Part shown: positions 25,802 to 35,657 of the stretch, piece by piece
Position numbering within the stretch: the first letter of the stretch is position 1
Layout of the letters: every line of letters starts with the position of its first letter
From: Myxococcales bacterium
GTDB taxonomy: Bacteria; Myxococcota; Myxococcia; Myxococcales; JAKAPL01
Direction: 5' to 3'
NCBI GenBank assembly: GCA_021783235.1
Contig: JAJXUD010000001.1
Span: 1-64,000, forward strand
DNA: 64,000 nt
Notes under the pieces: generated by a model
Seen by the model: the letters and a program-made list of their open reading frames with translations, nothing else
Databases searched by the model: none
Told to the model about the DNA's origin: nothing
Made by a program: the position numbers and the translations under genes

Positions 25802-27514
25802 GTGCGGAGATCGCTCTTCCCTGGGCTCCTTGGGCTCGTCGTCGCGCTCGCGGGCTGCCACAGCTCGGCGTTCGCGCACGCCGAGGCGCAGGACAGCCCC
25901 GACGCCTGGCGTTCTTTCCTTCGCGACCACGACGACGAGGGGAAGGAGGTCGAGTTCGCGCGCAAGAGGCTCGCGGCCCTCTCGTGGAAGGCGGCCAAGG
26001 CCGAGGACAGCCCGCGGGCCTACCGCCGATTCGCCGAGGAGTTTCCCGAGGACGACCACCACGACGACGCGGTGGCGCGGCTGACCGAGCTCCGCTACGC
26101 GCAGGCCGAGCGGCAGGACGCTCCCGCGGGTTTCGAGGGCTTTCTCGAGGACGATCCCAAGGGCCCCTTCGCCGACGAGGCCCGCCTCAAGCTCGCGAAC
26201 CTCGAGTTCGCCGCCGCCAAGCGCGCGTCCGGTCCCAGGCCGCTCGACCTCTACCTGGCTCGGTTTCCACAGGGGCCGCACCGGGTCGAGGCCCAGGCGC
26301 TCGAGGACGACCGAGCCTTCGAGGAGGCGCGCGCCGGCGGCTCCCCGGCGCTGCGCGACTACCTCGCCGCTCATCCCCAAGGCGCCCACCGGGTGGAGGC
26401 CGAGCGGCTCGTGCGGGTGGCCCGCGCGACCGCGATGCTGCTCGAGTGGCGCTTCGCCGAGGCGGAGGCGGAGATCCGCGCGCTCGGGCCGGTTCCCGAG
26501 GCGTTGGCGCTCTCGCGACGGCTCGAGGCGGGGCGAAGGGAGGCGGAGCTCGCGAGGCTCGAGCGGATATCCAATCTTCCGACGCCCGCGCTCGAGGAGT
26601 TGCAGGCGCTCGCGCTCGCGCTCAGGCCGCCCGACGAGCCCTCCGTCTCGCAGCTCGCCGAGGGGCTCTCCGCGGTCGATCCTCGCCGCCGCTGGGAGAC
26701 CGCCGAGCGGCTGGGGCGCACGGGCTCTGTGTACGCGCTCGACCCGTTGCTCTCGGCGGCCTCCCGCTCGCGCTTCTGGCGCGTTCGGCTCGCCGCCGCA
26801 TCGGCCTTCGAGCACCTCGCCTCCATTCTCCCGAAGACCGTTCGAGACGAGGAGCTCGGCGGCCGGCTCGAGCGGCTGTCCGCCGAGGCCGCCTCCGCCG
26901 ATCTCGACGAGCAGGTCGCCCTCATCCAGCTCGCGCTCGGACGGATGCGCCCGGCGCGGGATGCCTTCGTGCAGGCCGCTCGCTATACCCCCGACGACCT
27001 CTTTGCCCTGTGGGGGCTGCTCGAGTGCGATCGGCGTGCGGGAGCGGAAGGGGAGGGGCTCGCGGACGCCCGATCGCTCGCGTCGGCCGCGGACGGCGAT
27101 TCGAGCCAGCGCGCGACCGACGAGGGAACGCCGCTGCTCTTGGCCGAACGGCAGCTCTGTGGCCTCACGATGCTGGAGGACGCCGCGGGGAAGATGGCCG
27201 AGAAGGGGAACGCCGAACTCGCGGCGCCCATTCGAGCCCACGCGGAGCGGCTGCGCGCGAGACTCGAGCTGGCCGAGCAGCGGTTGCGGCTCGAACGGCC
27301 GGAGGCGAGCGGCTGCGACGCCAGCGGCCAGACCGCCGAGGTGAGCGCCCCGGTCGCGCGGCGGCTCGAGGCCGTGCGGGCCCTGGTGGGCAAGCTCACG
27401 GGGGCGCCGCTGCCGGTGGCGGAGGCGGTTCGCGCCGTCCTCGCGGAGACGAGCGCCCTCGACGGCTCTGCCCGGGTTCGCTCGGCCGCGGCCGCCGCGC
27501 TGGCAACCCGCTAG
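25802..27514 (+). CDS. Large helical-repeat (TPR/HEAT-like) lipoprotein
   Basis: The 570-residue protein has a lipobox (ALAGC, Cys19). Residues about 30-230 form imperfect helical repeats with A...Y/F..F...P spacing (AYRRFAEEFPEDDHHDDAVARL, LYLARFPQGPHRVEAQAL). These resemble the tetratrico-like repeats of outer-membrane assembly lipoproteins. A HEAT-like stretch (WETAERLGRTGSVYALDPLLSAA) and helices follow. A scaffolding role in the envelope is likely; no enzyme motif is seen. Start is GTG 25802. Confidence 0.75.
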   Translation: MRRSLFPGLLGLVVALAGCHSSAFAHAEAQDSPDAWRSFLRDHDDEGKEVEFARKRLAALSWKAAKAEDSPRAYRRFAEEFPEDDHHDDAVARLTELRYAQAERQDAPAGFEGFLEDDPKGPFADEARLKLANLEFAAAKRASGPRPLDLYLARFPQGPHRVEAQALEDDRAFEEARAGGSPALRDYLAAHPQGAHRVEAERLVRVARATAMLLEWRFAEAEAEIRALGPVPEALALSRRLEAGRREAELARLERISNLPTPALEELQALALALRPPDEPSVSQLAEGLSAVDPRRRWETAERLGRTGSVYALDPLLSAASRSRFWRVRLAAASAFEHLASILPKTVRDEELGGRLERLSAEAASADLDEQVALIQLALGRMRPARDAFVQAARYTPDDLFALWGLLECDRRAGAEGEGLADARSLASAADGDSSQRATDEGTPLLLAERQLCGLTMLEDAAGKMAEKGNAELAAPIRAHAERLRARLELAEQRLRLERPEASGCDASGQTAEVSAPVARRLEAVRALVGKLTGAPLPVAEAVRAVLAETSALDGSARVRSAAAAALATR

Positions 27515-27576
27515 AAGACCGTCGGGCACGGCCCCCGATTGCCTCCCCGCCGTGCAGGCGTGCTACACTGGATTGG

Positions 27577-27981
27577 ATGGCGATCTCGGCTCCTCCCAAG
27601 AAGCGCTCCGTCCTCATCGTGGACGATTCGACCTCGCTCCTCGATTCGCTCACCGCCGCGTTCGAAGAGGCGGGTTTCGAGGTGGGCTACGCCGTCGATG
27701 GCGAGGAGGTCTTCCGCAAGATGACCGCCTACGACCCGGACGCGCTCTTGCTCGACATCTACATGCCGAAGATCAACGGCGCCGACGTCTGCCGCCTCGT
27801 CAAGGCCCATCCGCACTGGAAAAAGACCTACCTCGTCCTGATGTCCGCCCGGATGAGCGACAAGGAGGCCGAGACCTACCGCCGGCTCGGCGCGGACGAC
27901 ATCTTGAAGAAGCCGTTCGATCCCGGGGTGGCGGTCTCGCAGATCCAGAGGGGGCTCGAGGCGGGTGCCGCTCGGGGTTGA
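27577..27981 (+). CDS. Single-domain response regulator (CheY-like)
   Basis: The 134-residue receiver domain has Asp16-Asp17 (VDDS), the phospho-acceptor Asp60 in LLLDIYMP, Ser90 and Lys111 in ILKKPF. No output domain is present, so it acts by protein contact, as in chemotaxis or gliding control. No histidine kinase is in the window. It ends 3 nt before the large lipoprotein gene, so they share a transcript. Confidence 0.9.
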   Translation: MAISAPPKKRSVLIVDDSTSLLDSLTAAFEEAGFEVGYAVDGEEVFRKMTAYDPDALLLDIYMPKINGADVCRLVKAHPHWKKTYLVLMSARMSDKEAETYRRLGADDILKKPFDPGVAVSQIQRGLEAGAARG

Positions 27982-27984
27982 GGC

Positions 27985-30339
27985 GTGGTGAAGGCCTTCG
28001 GGGTGCTCCTCGCGGGGCTGCTGATGACCGGCTGCTGTCAGAAGACCGGTCTGCCCGGCGGCTCGACCGGCGGAAGCGGCGGAAGCTCCACGCGCGGAGG
28101 GAGCTCTGGGGGAACGACGGGTAGCGGCTCGAGCGCTGGATCGAGCGGCGTCGGAGACGGCGGCTGGACCGTCGGTCCGCACCAGACGCCCGTCACGCCC
28201 GCATCGCTCACGGACGGCGGGGCGGGGCAGGGGGTGCAGGCCGGGCCCGACGGAGGGATCGTCCTCGGCTCGCTCGCGAACTTCAGCTCCCATTTCGCCT
28301 ACCAGGCGAACTCCGGCCAGGCGGCGGGGAGTTCGTTCGTCTCGCGCGTCGACACCGACACCGGGCAGGAGGTCGCGCGCTACCCGTCGGTCGTCCCGAT
28401 CGACAACGACGGGAAGGCCCTCTGCGCCAAGGGAAAGCCGGCGAGCTGCCTCGTCGACGTCACGTCGACCTACTTCGACAACGCGCCGTCGCGGACGGTG
28501 GTCGACCTGAACGGCGGTGTCTTCGTGGCGAACCGCGGTCAGTGCGACTGGGCCGCCTGCGCGCCGGGCAGCGGCGCCTTCGTCGGCGCGGGGACGCCCG
28601 GAGGCAACGCGAACGGCGTCTTCGTACAGGGGTCGGTCACCTACGTCGCCAATCGGGTGGACCACCCCGAGCAGTGCGCTCCCCGTTGCCAGAATCGGCG
28701 GGGCTGGGCGCTGCCGGACGGTGGGGTCGCGCCGTTCACGTCGGGCGCGAGCCTGCCGCTGGGGGACGGCGGCACGCTGTCGATCCCGCCGAGCGAGGCG
28801 CTCCTCCCCTCGGGCGGCCAGCCGGTCGCCCCGGACGTCTGGGCGCATCCGTGCCTGGACGACGGCGGGCACGACCCCTCGGACGTGACCGATCCGACGA
28901 ACTACGACGACTGCGTCCAATTCACGATTCCGGTCGGCGCGCCGAACGGTTACGACCTGCCGAGCGAACTGGCGAATGGCCTCGGACAGGATCGCTTCGC
29001 CCCGCGTGGCCTCGCCATCTCGAAGACCTGCGGCGGCTTCGAGGGCTCGGGCGAATCGTGCGACCTCTACATCGGCCTGACCGAGCCCCACGGCGAGAGC
29101 GCCTACCTCGTCCACCTCGACCACGGCTCGAATTTCGGCGTCTCGAAGGTCATCGATACCACGCTCTCCCAGTACGGACTCTACGGCGCGGCCATCGACT
29201 GCGAGGGGGTTCTCTGGGGCACGGCCCGCAGCGCGTTGCGCGTCGCGGTCGACACCTCGACCGATCGGATCGCGAGCCAGTGGCAGTACACGGATTCGAA
29301 CGGTGCGCCTCAGAGCGCCGACACGATCAGCTCGACCTCCGGGCAGTGCGACGGCTACGGGATCGCGGTGGATCTCGAGCAACGAGTCTGGACGGGGCTC
29401 GTCTCCAAGGCGAACGGTTCCCAGAGTGGGGCGTGCGCCTTCGACTACCGGGCGTTCCAGGGGCAGACCGCGCTGCAGCCGGGCGCCTCGGGGCCGCTCC
29501 CGCAGGCGAAAGCCCAGGCGCTCATCGATCAGGACTGGAAGGCCTTCCCGTTCCGCAGCGTCTTTCCCGCGGGGACCGGCCGCGGGATCGTCGCGGACGT
29601 GAACGGGGTCGTCTACCTCGCGGTCAGCGATCAGGGCTTCGGAGCGGGGAGCATCCCGGGGCTCATCGCCTTCACCTACGACGGTGCGGGCTCGGCGTGT
29701 GGCCAGAACGGCGACGCAGCCTGCCTCTGGTCCTTCGCGGGGCAGTCGGGGGTGCCCTTCGGCGCCGGGACGATCGGGGTCGACCTCGATCAGGACGGGA
29801 ACCCCTGGATCGCCCAGCGGGGCGGCACGCCGCCCGGCGTCGTCGGTCTCGAGGCGCAGTCCGGTGGACCGCTCACCCAGTTCGCCGCCGGGAGCACTCC
29901 GTTGAAGGGGCCGAGCGACCCGAACGACATCTACTCGTACTCGGACTTCACCGGGTATGCGCTTCGCAAGATCACCCAGCCGGCGGGCGCCTACCAGCAG
30001 CTCTTCTCGGGCTGCGGCGCCCCCCTCGCGACCCAGTGGACGGGGCTCGGCTACGGGGCGACGGTTCCGCCCGGGACGAGCCTCGCATTCGAGGTCGACG
30101 TCGCGAACGACCCCAGGGCCTTCACGGGTGGTGGCGCGCCGATCCTCGGGAGCTGGAGCTGCAACTCGTCCGCGGCTTGCCCGAGCGTCGCGAGCCTCGC
30201 CTCGGCCGGTCTTCCGGCGGCTCAGTACGCTCGAGTGACCGCCCGGCTGTCCGGACCGAGCTGCACCGAGAGCGGGCTGACGCCGGTCTTGCAGTGGCTT
30301 CAACTGAGCTTCAGCTGCGGAGGGCAGGGGTTCGAGTAA
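27985..30339 (+). CDS. Large secreted Gly/Ser-linker lipoprotein (paralogue A)
   Basis: The 784-residue protein has a lipobox (LLMTGC, Cys17) followed by a Gly/Ser-rich stretch (about 24-60). The mature domain has repeats recognisable across the neighbour: GPDGGI.LG..ANF, SRTVVDLNGGVFVANR, YGAAIDCEG.LWG, and a final YSYSDFTGYALRKITQPAGAY. A beta-propeller-like repeat pattern is suspected but unproven. Multiple Cys suggest disulfides. No catalytic motif is recognised. It is about 30-40 percent similar by eye to 30509-32896. Confidence 0.7.
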   Translation: MVKAFGVLLAGLLMTGCCQKTGLPGGSTGGSGGSSTRGGSSGGTTGSGSSAGSSGVGDGGWTVGPHQTPVTPASLTDGGAGQGVQAGPDGGIVLGSLANFSSHFAYQANSGQAAGSSFVSRVDTDTGQEVARYPSVVPIDNDGKALCAKGKPASCLVDVTSTYFDNAPSRTVVDLNGGVFVANRGQCDWAACAPGSGAFVGAGTPGGNANGVFVQGSVTYVANRVDHPEQCAPRCQNRRGWALPDGGVAPFTSGASLPLGDGGTLSIPPSEALLPSGGQPVAPDVWAHPCLDDGGHDPSDVTDPTNYDDCVQFTIPVGAPNGYDLPSELANGLGQDRFAPRGLAISKTCGGFEGSGESCDLYIGLTEPHGESAYLVHLDHGSNFGVSKVIDTTLSQYGLYGAAIDCEGVLWGTARSALRVAVDTSTDRIASQWQYTDSNGAPQSADTISSTSGQCDGYGIAVDLEQRVWTGLVSKANGSQSGACAFDYRAFQGQTALQPGASGPLPQAKAQALIDQDWKAFPFRSVFPAGTGRGIVADVNGVVYLAVSDQGFGAGSIPGLIAFTYDGAGSACGQNGDAACLWSFAGQSGVPFGAGTIGVDLDQDGNPWIAQRGGTPPGVVGLEAQSGGPLTQFAAGSTPLKGPSDPNDIYSYSDFTGYALRKITQPAGAYQQLFSGCGAPLATQWTGLGYGATVPPGTSLAFEVDVANDPRAFTGGGAPILGSWSCNSSAACPSVASLASAGLPAAQYARVTARLSGPSCTESGLTPVLQWLQLSFSCGGQGFE

Positions 30340-30340
30340 A

Positions 30341-30359
30341 CCTCGCAACTGTTGCGAGG
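30341..30359 (+). other. Perfect 8-bp hairpin after paralogue A
   Basis: CCTCGCAA-CTG-TTGCGAGG forms an 8-bp perfect stem with a 3-nt loop, starting 2 nt after the stop codon. It lacks its own T-run, so it may stabilise the 3' end or act with the second hairpin downstream. Confidence 0.7.
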
Positions 30360-30368
30360 CTGCCCGAA

Positions 30369-30390
30369 GCGCCCTGCGGGGGCGCCTTTC
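30369..30390 (+). terminator. Rho-independent terminator candidate
   Basis: GCGCCC (30369-30374) and GGGCGC (30380-30385) form a stem with a 5-nt loop, followed by CTTT. The T-run is short, typical of this GC-rich genome. It separates the two paralogous genes. Confidence 0.6.
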
Positions 30391-30508
30391 GCGTCGAGCT
30401 CAGGTCATCCCGAAGCTGCTGGAATCACTTGGTGCGTCTCCTCGACCAAGCGGTATGTCTCTTGCTTTAATCTTAAGAGTCGGTCGCGCTCGCCTCGGAG
30501 GCTCGCAA

Positions 30509-32896
30509 ATGTTCAGGCTCTTGCTGGCGGGACCGCTGTCGACGGTCATCGGCCTTTCATTCGCCTTCGCGGGCCCCTGGACCTGCTCCAGCTACCAGAG
30601 TCCAGACGGTGGCAGCACGAACTTCAACCCGCACCCGGGTGGAACCGGCGGGAGCGGTCAGTCGGGGCCGGGAAACGTCGACGGCGGAGCCGCCAGCCTC
30701 GATGCCGGGCAGGGGATCGGGGTGACCAGTGGCCCCGATGGAGGGATCACGCTGGGGCCGGCGGCGAACTTCACGAGCAACTTCGCCTGGGTGGCCAACG
30801 AGGACGGCACCGTTTCGATGGTCGACACCGACAACGGGACGATCTGGGGCCGCTACCCGGCGGCGATCCCGGTCGACATGGCCGGAACGAACGTCTGCAA
30901 CGGCGCCGGCAGCTACGGCGGCAGCATGAACACGATGCTCTCGCAGAGCTACCACAGCTGCCAAGGGACCTCCCGGACGGTGGTGGACCTGAACGGCGGC
31001 GTCTTCGCCGCGAACCGGGTCTGGAGCGGCTGGTGCTTCTACGATCCGGGCGGCTATTCCGCTCCGGGGAGCAGCCAGATGCAGCCCTCGGTCACCCACA
31101 TCGCGAACGGCAAGGATCACCTCATCGATCCGGTCGATCCGAGCGCCTCGTGCCAGGTCCGCTGTCCGGCCCGAAACGGAGGCGCTCCGGTCACCTCCCA
31201 CGAGGCCGACGGCGGCGTCATCGTCATCGCCCCCTGGAGCAGCGACTACACCGGCAACCCGGCGCTCTGGTGTCCCGACGACGGCGGCACGAAGGTTTAC
31301 AACGGCGTCACCTACGACGATCCCACGGACCACTGCAACCCGAAGAACTACGACGACTGCGCCCTCTTCACGGTGCCCATCGGCGGCAATGACGGTTGGG
31401 ATCAGCCGGGCGCGAACACGCGGGGGAGCTGGGTGCCGCGCGGCGAGGTCATCTCGTCGAACTGCGACCCGCTGTCGCGCGACTGCGACATCTGGGTGGG
31501 GTTGAGCGACGGGGCGCTCATGGTGCGGCTCTCGGCGGTCAAGCCGCCGAACTGGACCGGCCCCTTCGTCCCCTTCACGCCGACCGCCACGGTGCCGCTC
31601 GCCCAGGACTCGCAAGGGAACCAGATCTTCGTCGGCAGCGCCTGGGGTGGGTCGGCTCCCTACGGCGCCGCCATCGACTGCCGCGGCTGGCTCTGGGCGG
31701 ACAACCCGGGCGGCGGTCCGCAGCCGGCCATCGACAACAACGGGGACCAGTCCAACAGCCACATGCTCTACGCCATCGACACGACCACCGTGGATCAGTC
31801 GCCTCGGCCGCCGCCGGTGACGCAGTTCAAGGTACTCGATAGCAGCAACACGAACGGCGCCTGCACGAACCAGGGGACCTGCAACGGTCTGCCGCTGCCG
31901 TCGGGGGTGGGCGGCCAGCCCCAGTGCGGCTCCTACGGCATCGCGGTGGACGGCCAGGGCAAGATCTGGACGGCCGGCTACCCGTATGGCCTGAAGACCT
32001 GCAGCTTCGATCCCGGCGTCTGGACCCAGAACCTCGTGAGCCATGGGCTCGGGCTCAATCCGACCTTCGCCGACTACCCGACGGCCATCAGCAGCTTCGG
32101 CTATGGCACGGCCTTCGACTCCTACGACTTCAACCAGTACCAGGTGCATGGCGACTGGACCCGCGGCGTGGTCGCCGATCGATTCGGCAACATCTTCCTC
32201 AGCATGTCGGACGACCAGGGTGGCAACTTCACGGGTGTCCTCGGCTTCACGCCCCAGGGGGGCGGGAGCTACAACCTGCTCTGGACGCCGGCGCCCGACA
32301 GTCCGTCCAACGGCAACGACACCGTGGGCGTCGATCTCGCCGTCAACCCCGCCGACCCCTACGGCGCCTCGGCCTCGACGAGCGAGTACCTCTGGGGGGT
32401 CGCCTACACGGGGACGGTGAGTCAGTACGACGTCGCCTCGGGCTCGAAGCTCACCGACGTCCAGGTGAACGCCGGCTACGGCGTCGACACCTACACCTAC
32501 TCCGACTTCACCGGCTACGCGCTCCGCTACATCACCGCCCCAAGCGGCGCCTACTCGCAGATCTTCCAGGCGCAGAACGGCGCGCCCGAGTTCACCAACT
32601 GGACGAGCTTGAGCTTCGACTACTCGCCGACGCCGCTCCCCAGCGGGGACGACATCGCGATCGAGGTCCGCGTCGCGAACTCCCTAGGGGGCCTCCAGAC
32701 CGCCTCGAGCAGCCTCGTCTGCGACGTCGCCTTGGGCTGCACGAGCCCTGTGGACCTCACCCATTTCAACCTGCAGGGCGCCTACCTCGCGGCGATCTTC
32801 GTCCTCAAGAGCCCGGGCTGCACCTCGCTCAACGGTGCGGCGGTCGCCCCGACGCTCTGGTCGGTCTCCGCGGCGAACACGGGGCCTGGAAACTAG
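30509..32896 (+). CDS. Large secreted protein (paralogue B)
   Basis: The 795-residue protein has a signal peptide (MFRLLLAGPLSTVIGLSFAFA), with ATG 30509 preceded by CGGAGG. A more distal ATG at 30455 is less likely. Shared blocks with paralogue A include the GPDGGITLG start, SRTVVDLNGGVFAANR, YGAAIDC and YSDFTGYALRYI. It lacks A's lipobox, so it may be secreted rather than lipid-anchored. Function unknown. The two arose by tandem duplication, since they are adjacent and in the same direction. Confidence 0.7.
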   Translation: MFRLLLAGPLSTVIGLSFAFAGPWTCSSYQSPDGGSTNFNPHPGGTGGSGQSGPGNVDGGAASLDAGQGIGVTSGPDGGITLGPAANFTSNFAWVANEDGTVSMVDTDNGTIWGRYPAAIPVDMAGTNVCNGAGSYGGSMNTMLSQSYHSCQGTSRTVVDLNGGVFAANRVWSGWCFYDPGGYSAPGSSQMQPSVTHIANGKDHLIDPVDPSASCQVRCPARNGGAPVTSHEADGGVIVIAPWSSDYTGNPALWCPDDGGTKVYNGVTYDDPTDHCNPKNYDDCALFTVPIGGNDGWDQPGANTRGSWVPRGEVISSNCDPLSRDCDIWVGLSDGALMVRLSAVKPPNWTGPFVPFTPTATVPLAQDSQGNQIFVGSAWGGSAPYGAAIDCRGWLWADNPGGGPQPAIDNNGDQSNSHMLYAIDTTTVDQSPRPPPVTQFKVLDSSNTNGACTNQGTCNGLPLPSGVGGQPQCGSYGIAVDGQGKIWTAGYPYGLKTCSFDPGVWTQNLVSHGLGLNPTFADYPTAISSFGYGTAFDSYDFNQYQVHGDWTRGVVADRFGNIFLSMSDDQGGNFTGVLGFTPQGGGSYNLLWTPAPDSPSNGNDTVGVDLAVNPADPYGASASTSEYLWGVAYTGTVSQYDVASGSKLTDVQVNAGYGVDTYTYSDFTGYALRYITAPSGAYSQIFQAQNGAPEFTNWTSLSFDYSPTPLPSGDDIAIEVRVANSLGGLQTASSSLVCDVALGCTSPVDLTHFNLQGAYLAAIFVLKSPGCTSLNGAAVAPTLWSVSAANTGPGN

Positions 32897-32897
32897 C

Positions 32898-33383
32898 ATG
32901 CGGCGCTCCTTGCTCGTGCTCCTCGGGCTCGCCTGGGCGGCCCCGGCGCTGGCCGCGGCCTATCACCTCGAGTTTCTCCGGGGGAATCACGGCCCGGCGC
33001 TCGTCGACTGCGCCCACGGCTTCGCTCCCGCGCTCCAGCTCTACTTCGAGCAGTTCGCTCGCGCGGACGGGCTTCCCGTTCAAGGGCCTGCCGAGGTGAA
33101 GGTGGAGTCGCCCGACTCCCGGATCAGCCGCTTCCGCGCGACCGTCGAGGGTCGGATCTTCCGCGGCTTCGTCTTTCTCGACCCCACGATGACCGAGGGA
33201 GACGAGGAGCCGGAAGAGGGCGCATCGATCGAGGTCTCCGAGCGGGTCTGCTCGATGGTCTTCGTGGACGATGCGGCCACGGCCGAGGAACAGGCCCTCG
33301 TCGATCAGGGCTTTCACAGCACGATCCGGCGGCTGGAGCTCGACGACTCCGCCCCGGAGCCGGTCAGCGGGCGTCGCCGCTGA
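32898..33383 (+). CDS. Small secreted protein
   Basis: The 161-residue protein has a signal peptide (SLLVLLGLAWAAPALAA). The rest contains no recognised domain; a CxH (VDCAHG) and a second Cys are present. ATG 32898 lies 1 nt after the previous stop, so it belongs to the same transcript. Its 3' end overlaps the convergent peptidase gene by 20 nt. Confidence 0.65.
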   Translation: MRRSLLVLLGLAWAAPALAAAYHLEFLRGNHGPALVDCAHGFAPALQLYFEQFARADGLPVQGPAEVKVESPDSRISRFRATVEGRIFRGFVFLDPTMTEGDEEPEEGASIEVSERVCSMVFVDDAATAEEQALVDQGFHSTIRRLELDDSAPEPVSGRRR

Positions 33384-35619
33384 CGCCCAGCCGTTCGAGG
33401 AAGAACGCCGCCGCGCGCGCCCAGAGGAGTCGCTGGGTGGCCTGGTCGGCGAAGAGGTGGGTCTGGCCCGGGATCACCAGGAACTCCGGCGCCTTTCCTA
33501 CGGCCTCGAGGGCCCCCACGAGCTTCAGCGTACCGGCAAAGTGGACGTTGTCGTCCGCGGTGCCGTGCGCGAGCATCAGCGGCCGCGACAGGCTCTCGGC
33601 GCCGGTGAGCAGCGAGCTCTCGCGGTAGCCCGAGGCGTTGGTCGCGGGTAGCCCGAGGTAGCGCTCGGTGTAGTGGGTGTCGTAGTCCTCCCAGTCGACC
33701 ACGGGCGCGATGGCGACGGCCGCCCGGAAGACGTCCGGCCGGCGCAGCAGCGCGAGCGCGGACAGATAGCCGCCGAACGACGCGCCGATGATGCCGACGC
33801 GGCTGCGGTCGAGGTAGGGGCGCTTCCGGGTGAGGGCGGCGAGCCCGGCCACCTGGTCGCCCAGCGGCACGCGAGCGAAGCTGCCGGCGAGGACGCGCTC
33901 GAAGGCGCGGTCGCGATCGGGCGTACCCCGGTTGTCGATTCGGACGACGACGAAGCCCTGATCGGCGAGCCATTGCTGGAGCTGGTCGCTCTCGGCCGAG
34001 CGGCGGACCGTGACGAAGCCGGGGCCGCCGTAGACCCAGTCGATGACCGGGTAGCGACGCGACGGGTCGAAGGACCGGGGCAAGACGACCTCCGCCTCGA
34101 GGATCGCGCCCGGGATCTCGATCCGCTCGATCTCCGCCCGTGGCGGCTCCGGTGGCTCGGCCCGATCGGGCAGCTCGCCCAGGACGCCGCCGCTCTCCGG
34201 CGAGAGCAGCAGGGTGCGCGCGGGACGGTCGAGCCGCTCGACGTGGTCGACGAGCAGCGGCGCGTCGCTCGCGGCGGCGTCCGGGCCGCGCCCGGTCGTC
34301 GAGTGGAACTCGGGCCCGCCCGCGAGGAGCTTCGGCGGCCCACCGTCGAGCGGGATTCGCCAGAGCGACTGCTCGCTCGAACGAGCCCCTCCCTCGACGA
34401 CGACGGCCCCTTCGCGCTCGTTCACCCAGGCGACTCCGCGGAAGCCCTGGGCGGCGGTCGTGAGCGGACGGAGGAGGGCGCCGTGCTCGTCGCGCAGCTC
34501 GAGCTCGTCTTCCCCGCTCCGCTGGCTCGACCAGAGCAGCTGCCGCCTCGCCGGCAGCCAGACGAGATCGTCGTCGAGATCGATCCAGGCGTCGTCGTGC
34601 TCGTGGACGAGCTCCCGGGATCTCCCGCTCCGTGGGTCGGCGGCGAGGAGCAGAAGCTCCTTCTGATCGCGGCTCTCCACTTCGAGGAGGAGCGGGCCGC
34701 CCTCGGGCCAAGAGACGCGCGCGAGGTAGGGGAAGCGGGCGCGATCCCACTCCACCCAGGCAGGAGCGCCGCCGGTGCGCGAGACCACGCTGAGGCGCAC
34801 CCGGACGTTCGCCTTGCCCGGGCGAGGGTAGGGCGAGCCCTCGGGGGCGACCTCGGGGTGCGCGGCGTCGACGAGGTAGTAGCGCTCGACCCCCGAGCTG
34901 TCGGCCTCCTCGAAGGCGAGAGCGGACGAATCGGGCGACCACCAGTAGCCATGAAACCGGTCCATCTCCTCCTCGGCCACGAACTCCGCCAGTCCATGGG
35001 TGAGCGTCGGCGAGGCGCCGCGGGTCAGCTGGACGGGAGGGCCGCCGGTCGCGCTCCGAACGAAGAGATCCCCCGCCTCGACCGAGGCGACCCATCGTCC
35101 ATCGGGCGAGAGGCGAGGGTCGAAATCGGCGGTCTGGCCTCGAGGGAGCGGCCGCGAGCGGCCCGTCTCGACGTCCACGAGGTAGATCCGGCCGCCGAAG
35201 GGGACGAGCGCGAGCTTGCCGTCCCGTGAGAGCTCGAAGCTACCGAGGCCCCGCGCCGTGAGCCTCATCCGCTCGCGCTGCGCCGCCTCCTCGGGCGTCG
35301 GCGGCCGGTCGGGAACGCCGGCCAGACTCTCGGCCGTCACGAGGAGGCGCGCCTTGCCCGTGGCGACGTCGAAGCGCCAGAGCCGCTGAACGTCGGATCG
35401 CGCGTCGCTCTCCAGGTAGAGCACGCGCGAGCCATCGGGAGTCGCGCGCGCGTGGGCCGGCTGACCGAGCCGGTGGCCTCGCGTGGCGACGAAGCGCGCG
35501 AGCTCCGGGTCGGCTTCGAGCGATTCGGTCGAGGGCGGAGCACGGCGCTCGGCCGCGAGGCCGGTGGAGCAACCCGCGGCGAGCAGCCAGGGAAGGACGA
35601 GCAGGCGACTGGGAAGCAC
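33364..35619 (-). CDS. DPP-IV-family prolyl oligopeptidase lipoprotein
   Basis: The 751-residue protein has a lipobox (LLAAGC, Cys17). The beta-propeller half contains VAEEEMDRFHGYWWSPDS, which carries the acidic pair that binds the substrate N-terminus in DPP-IV. The C-terminal alpha/beta hydrolase half has the nucleophile Ser in GASFGGY, an acidic residue in GTADDNVHF and the catalytic His in GQTHLF. It should remove N-terminal dipeptides ending in Pro or Ala outside the cytoplasm. Confidence 0.9.
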   Translation of the reverse strand: MLPSRLLVLPWLLAAGCSTGLAAERRAPPSTESLEADPELARFVATRGHRLGQPAHARATPDGSRVLYLESDARSDVQRLWRFDVATGKARLLVTAESLAGVPDRPPTPEEAAQRERMRLTARGLGSFELSRDGKLALVPFGGRIYLVDVETGRSRPLPRGQTADFDPRLSPDGRWVASVEAGDLFVRSATGGPPVQLTRGASPTLTHGLAEFVAEEEMDRFHGYWWSPDSSALAFEEADSSGVERYYLVDAAHPEVAPEGSPYPRPGKANVRVRLSVVSRTGGAPAWVEWDRARFPYLARVSWPEGGPLLLEVESRDQKELLLLAADPRSGRSRELVHEHDDAWIDLDDDLVWLPARRQLLWSSQRSGEDELELRDEHGALLRPLTTAAQGFRGVAWVNEREGAVVVEGGARSSEQSLWRIPLDGGPPKLLAGGPEFHSTTGRGPDAAASDAPLLVDHVERLDRPARTLLLSPESGGVLGELPDRAEPPEPPRAEIERIEIPGAILEAEVVLPRSFDPSRRYPVIDWVYGGPGFVTVRRSAESDQLQQWLADQGFVVVRIDNRGTPDRDRAFERVLAGSFARVPLGDQVAGLAALTRKRPYLDRSRVGIIGASFGGYLSALALLRRPDVFRAAVAIAPVVDWEDYDTHYTERYLGLPATNASGYRESSLLTGAESLSRPLMLAHGTADDNVHFAGTLKLVGALEAVGKAPEFLVIPGQTHLFADQATQRLLWARAAAFFLERLGVSGDAR

Positions 35620-35657
35620 GAGGATCTCCTGGAGGTCGAGGGCGGGGCCTCGGGCCC

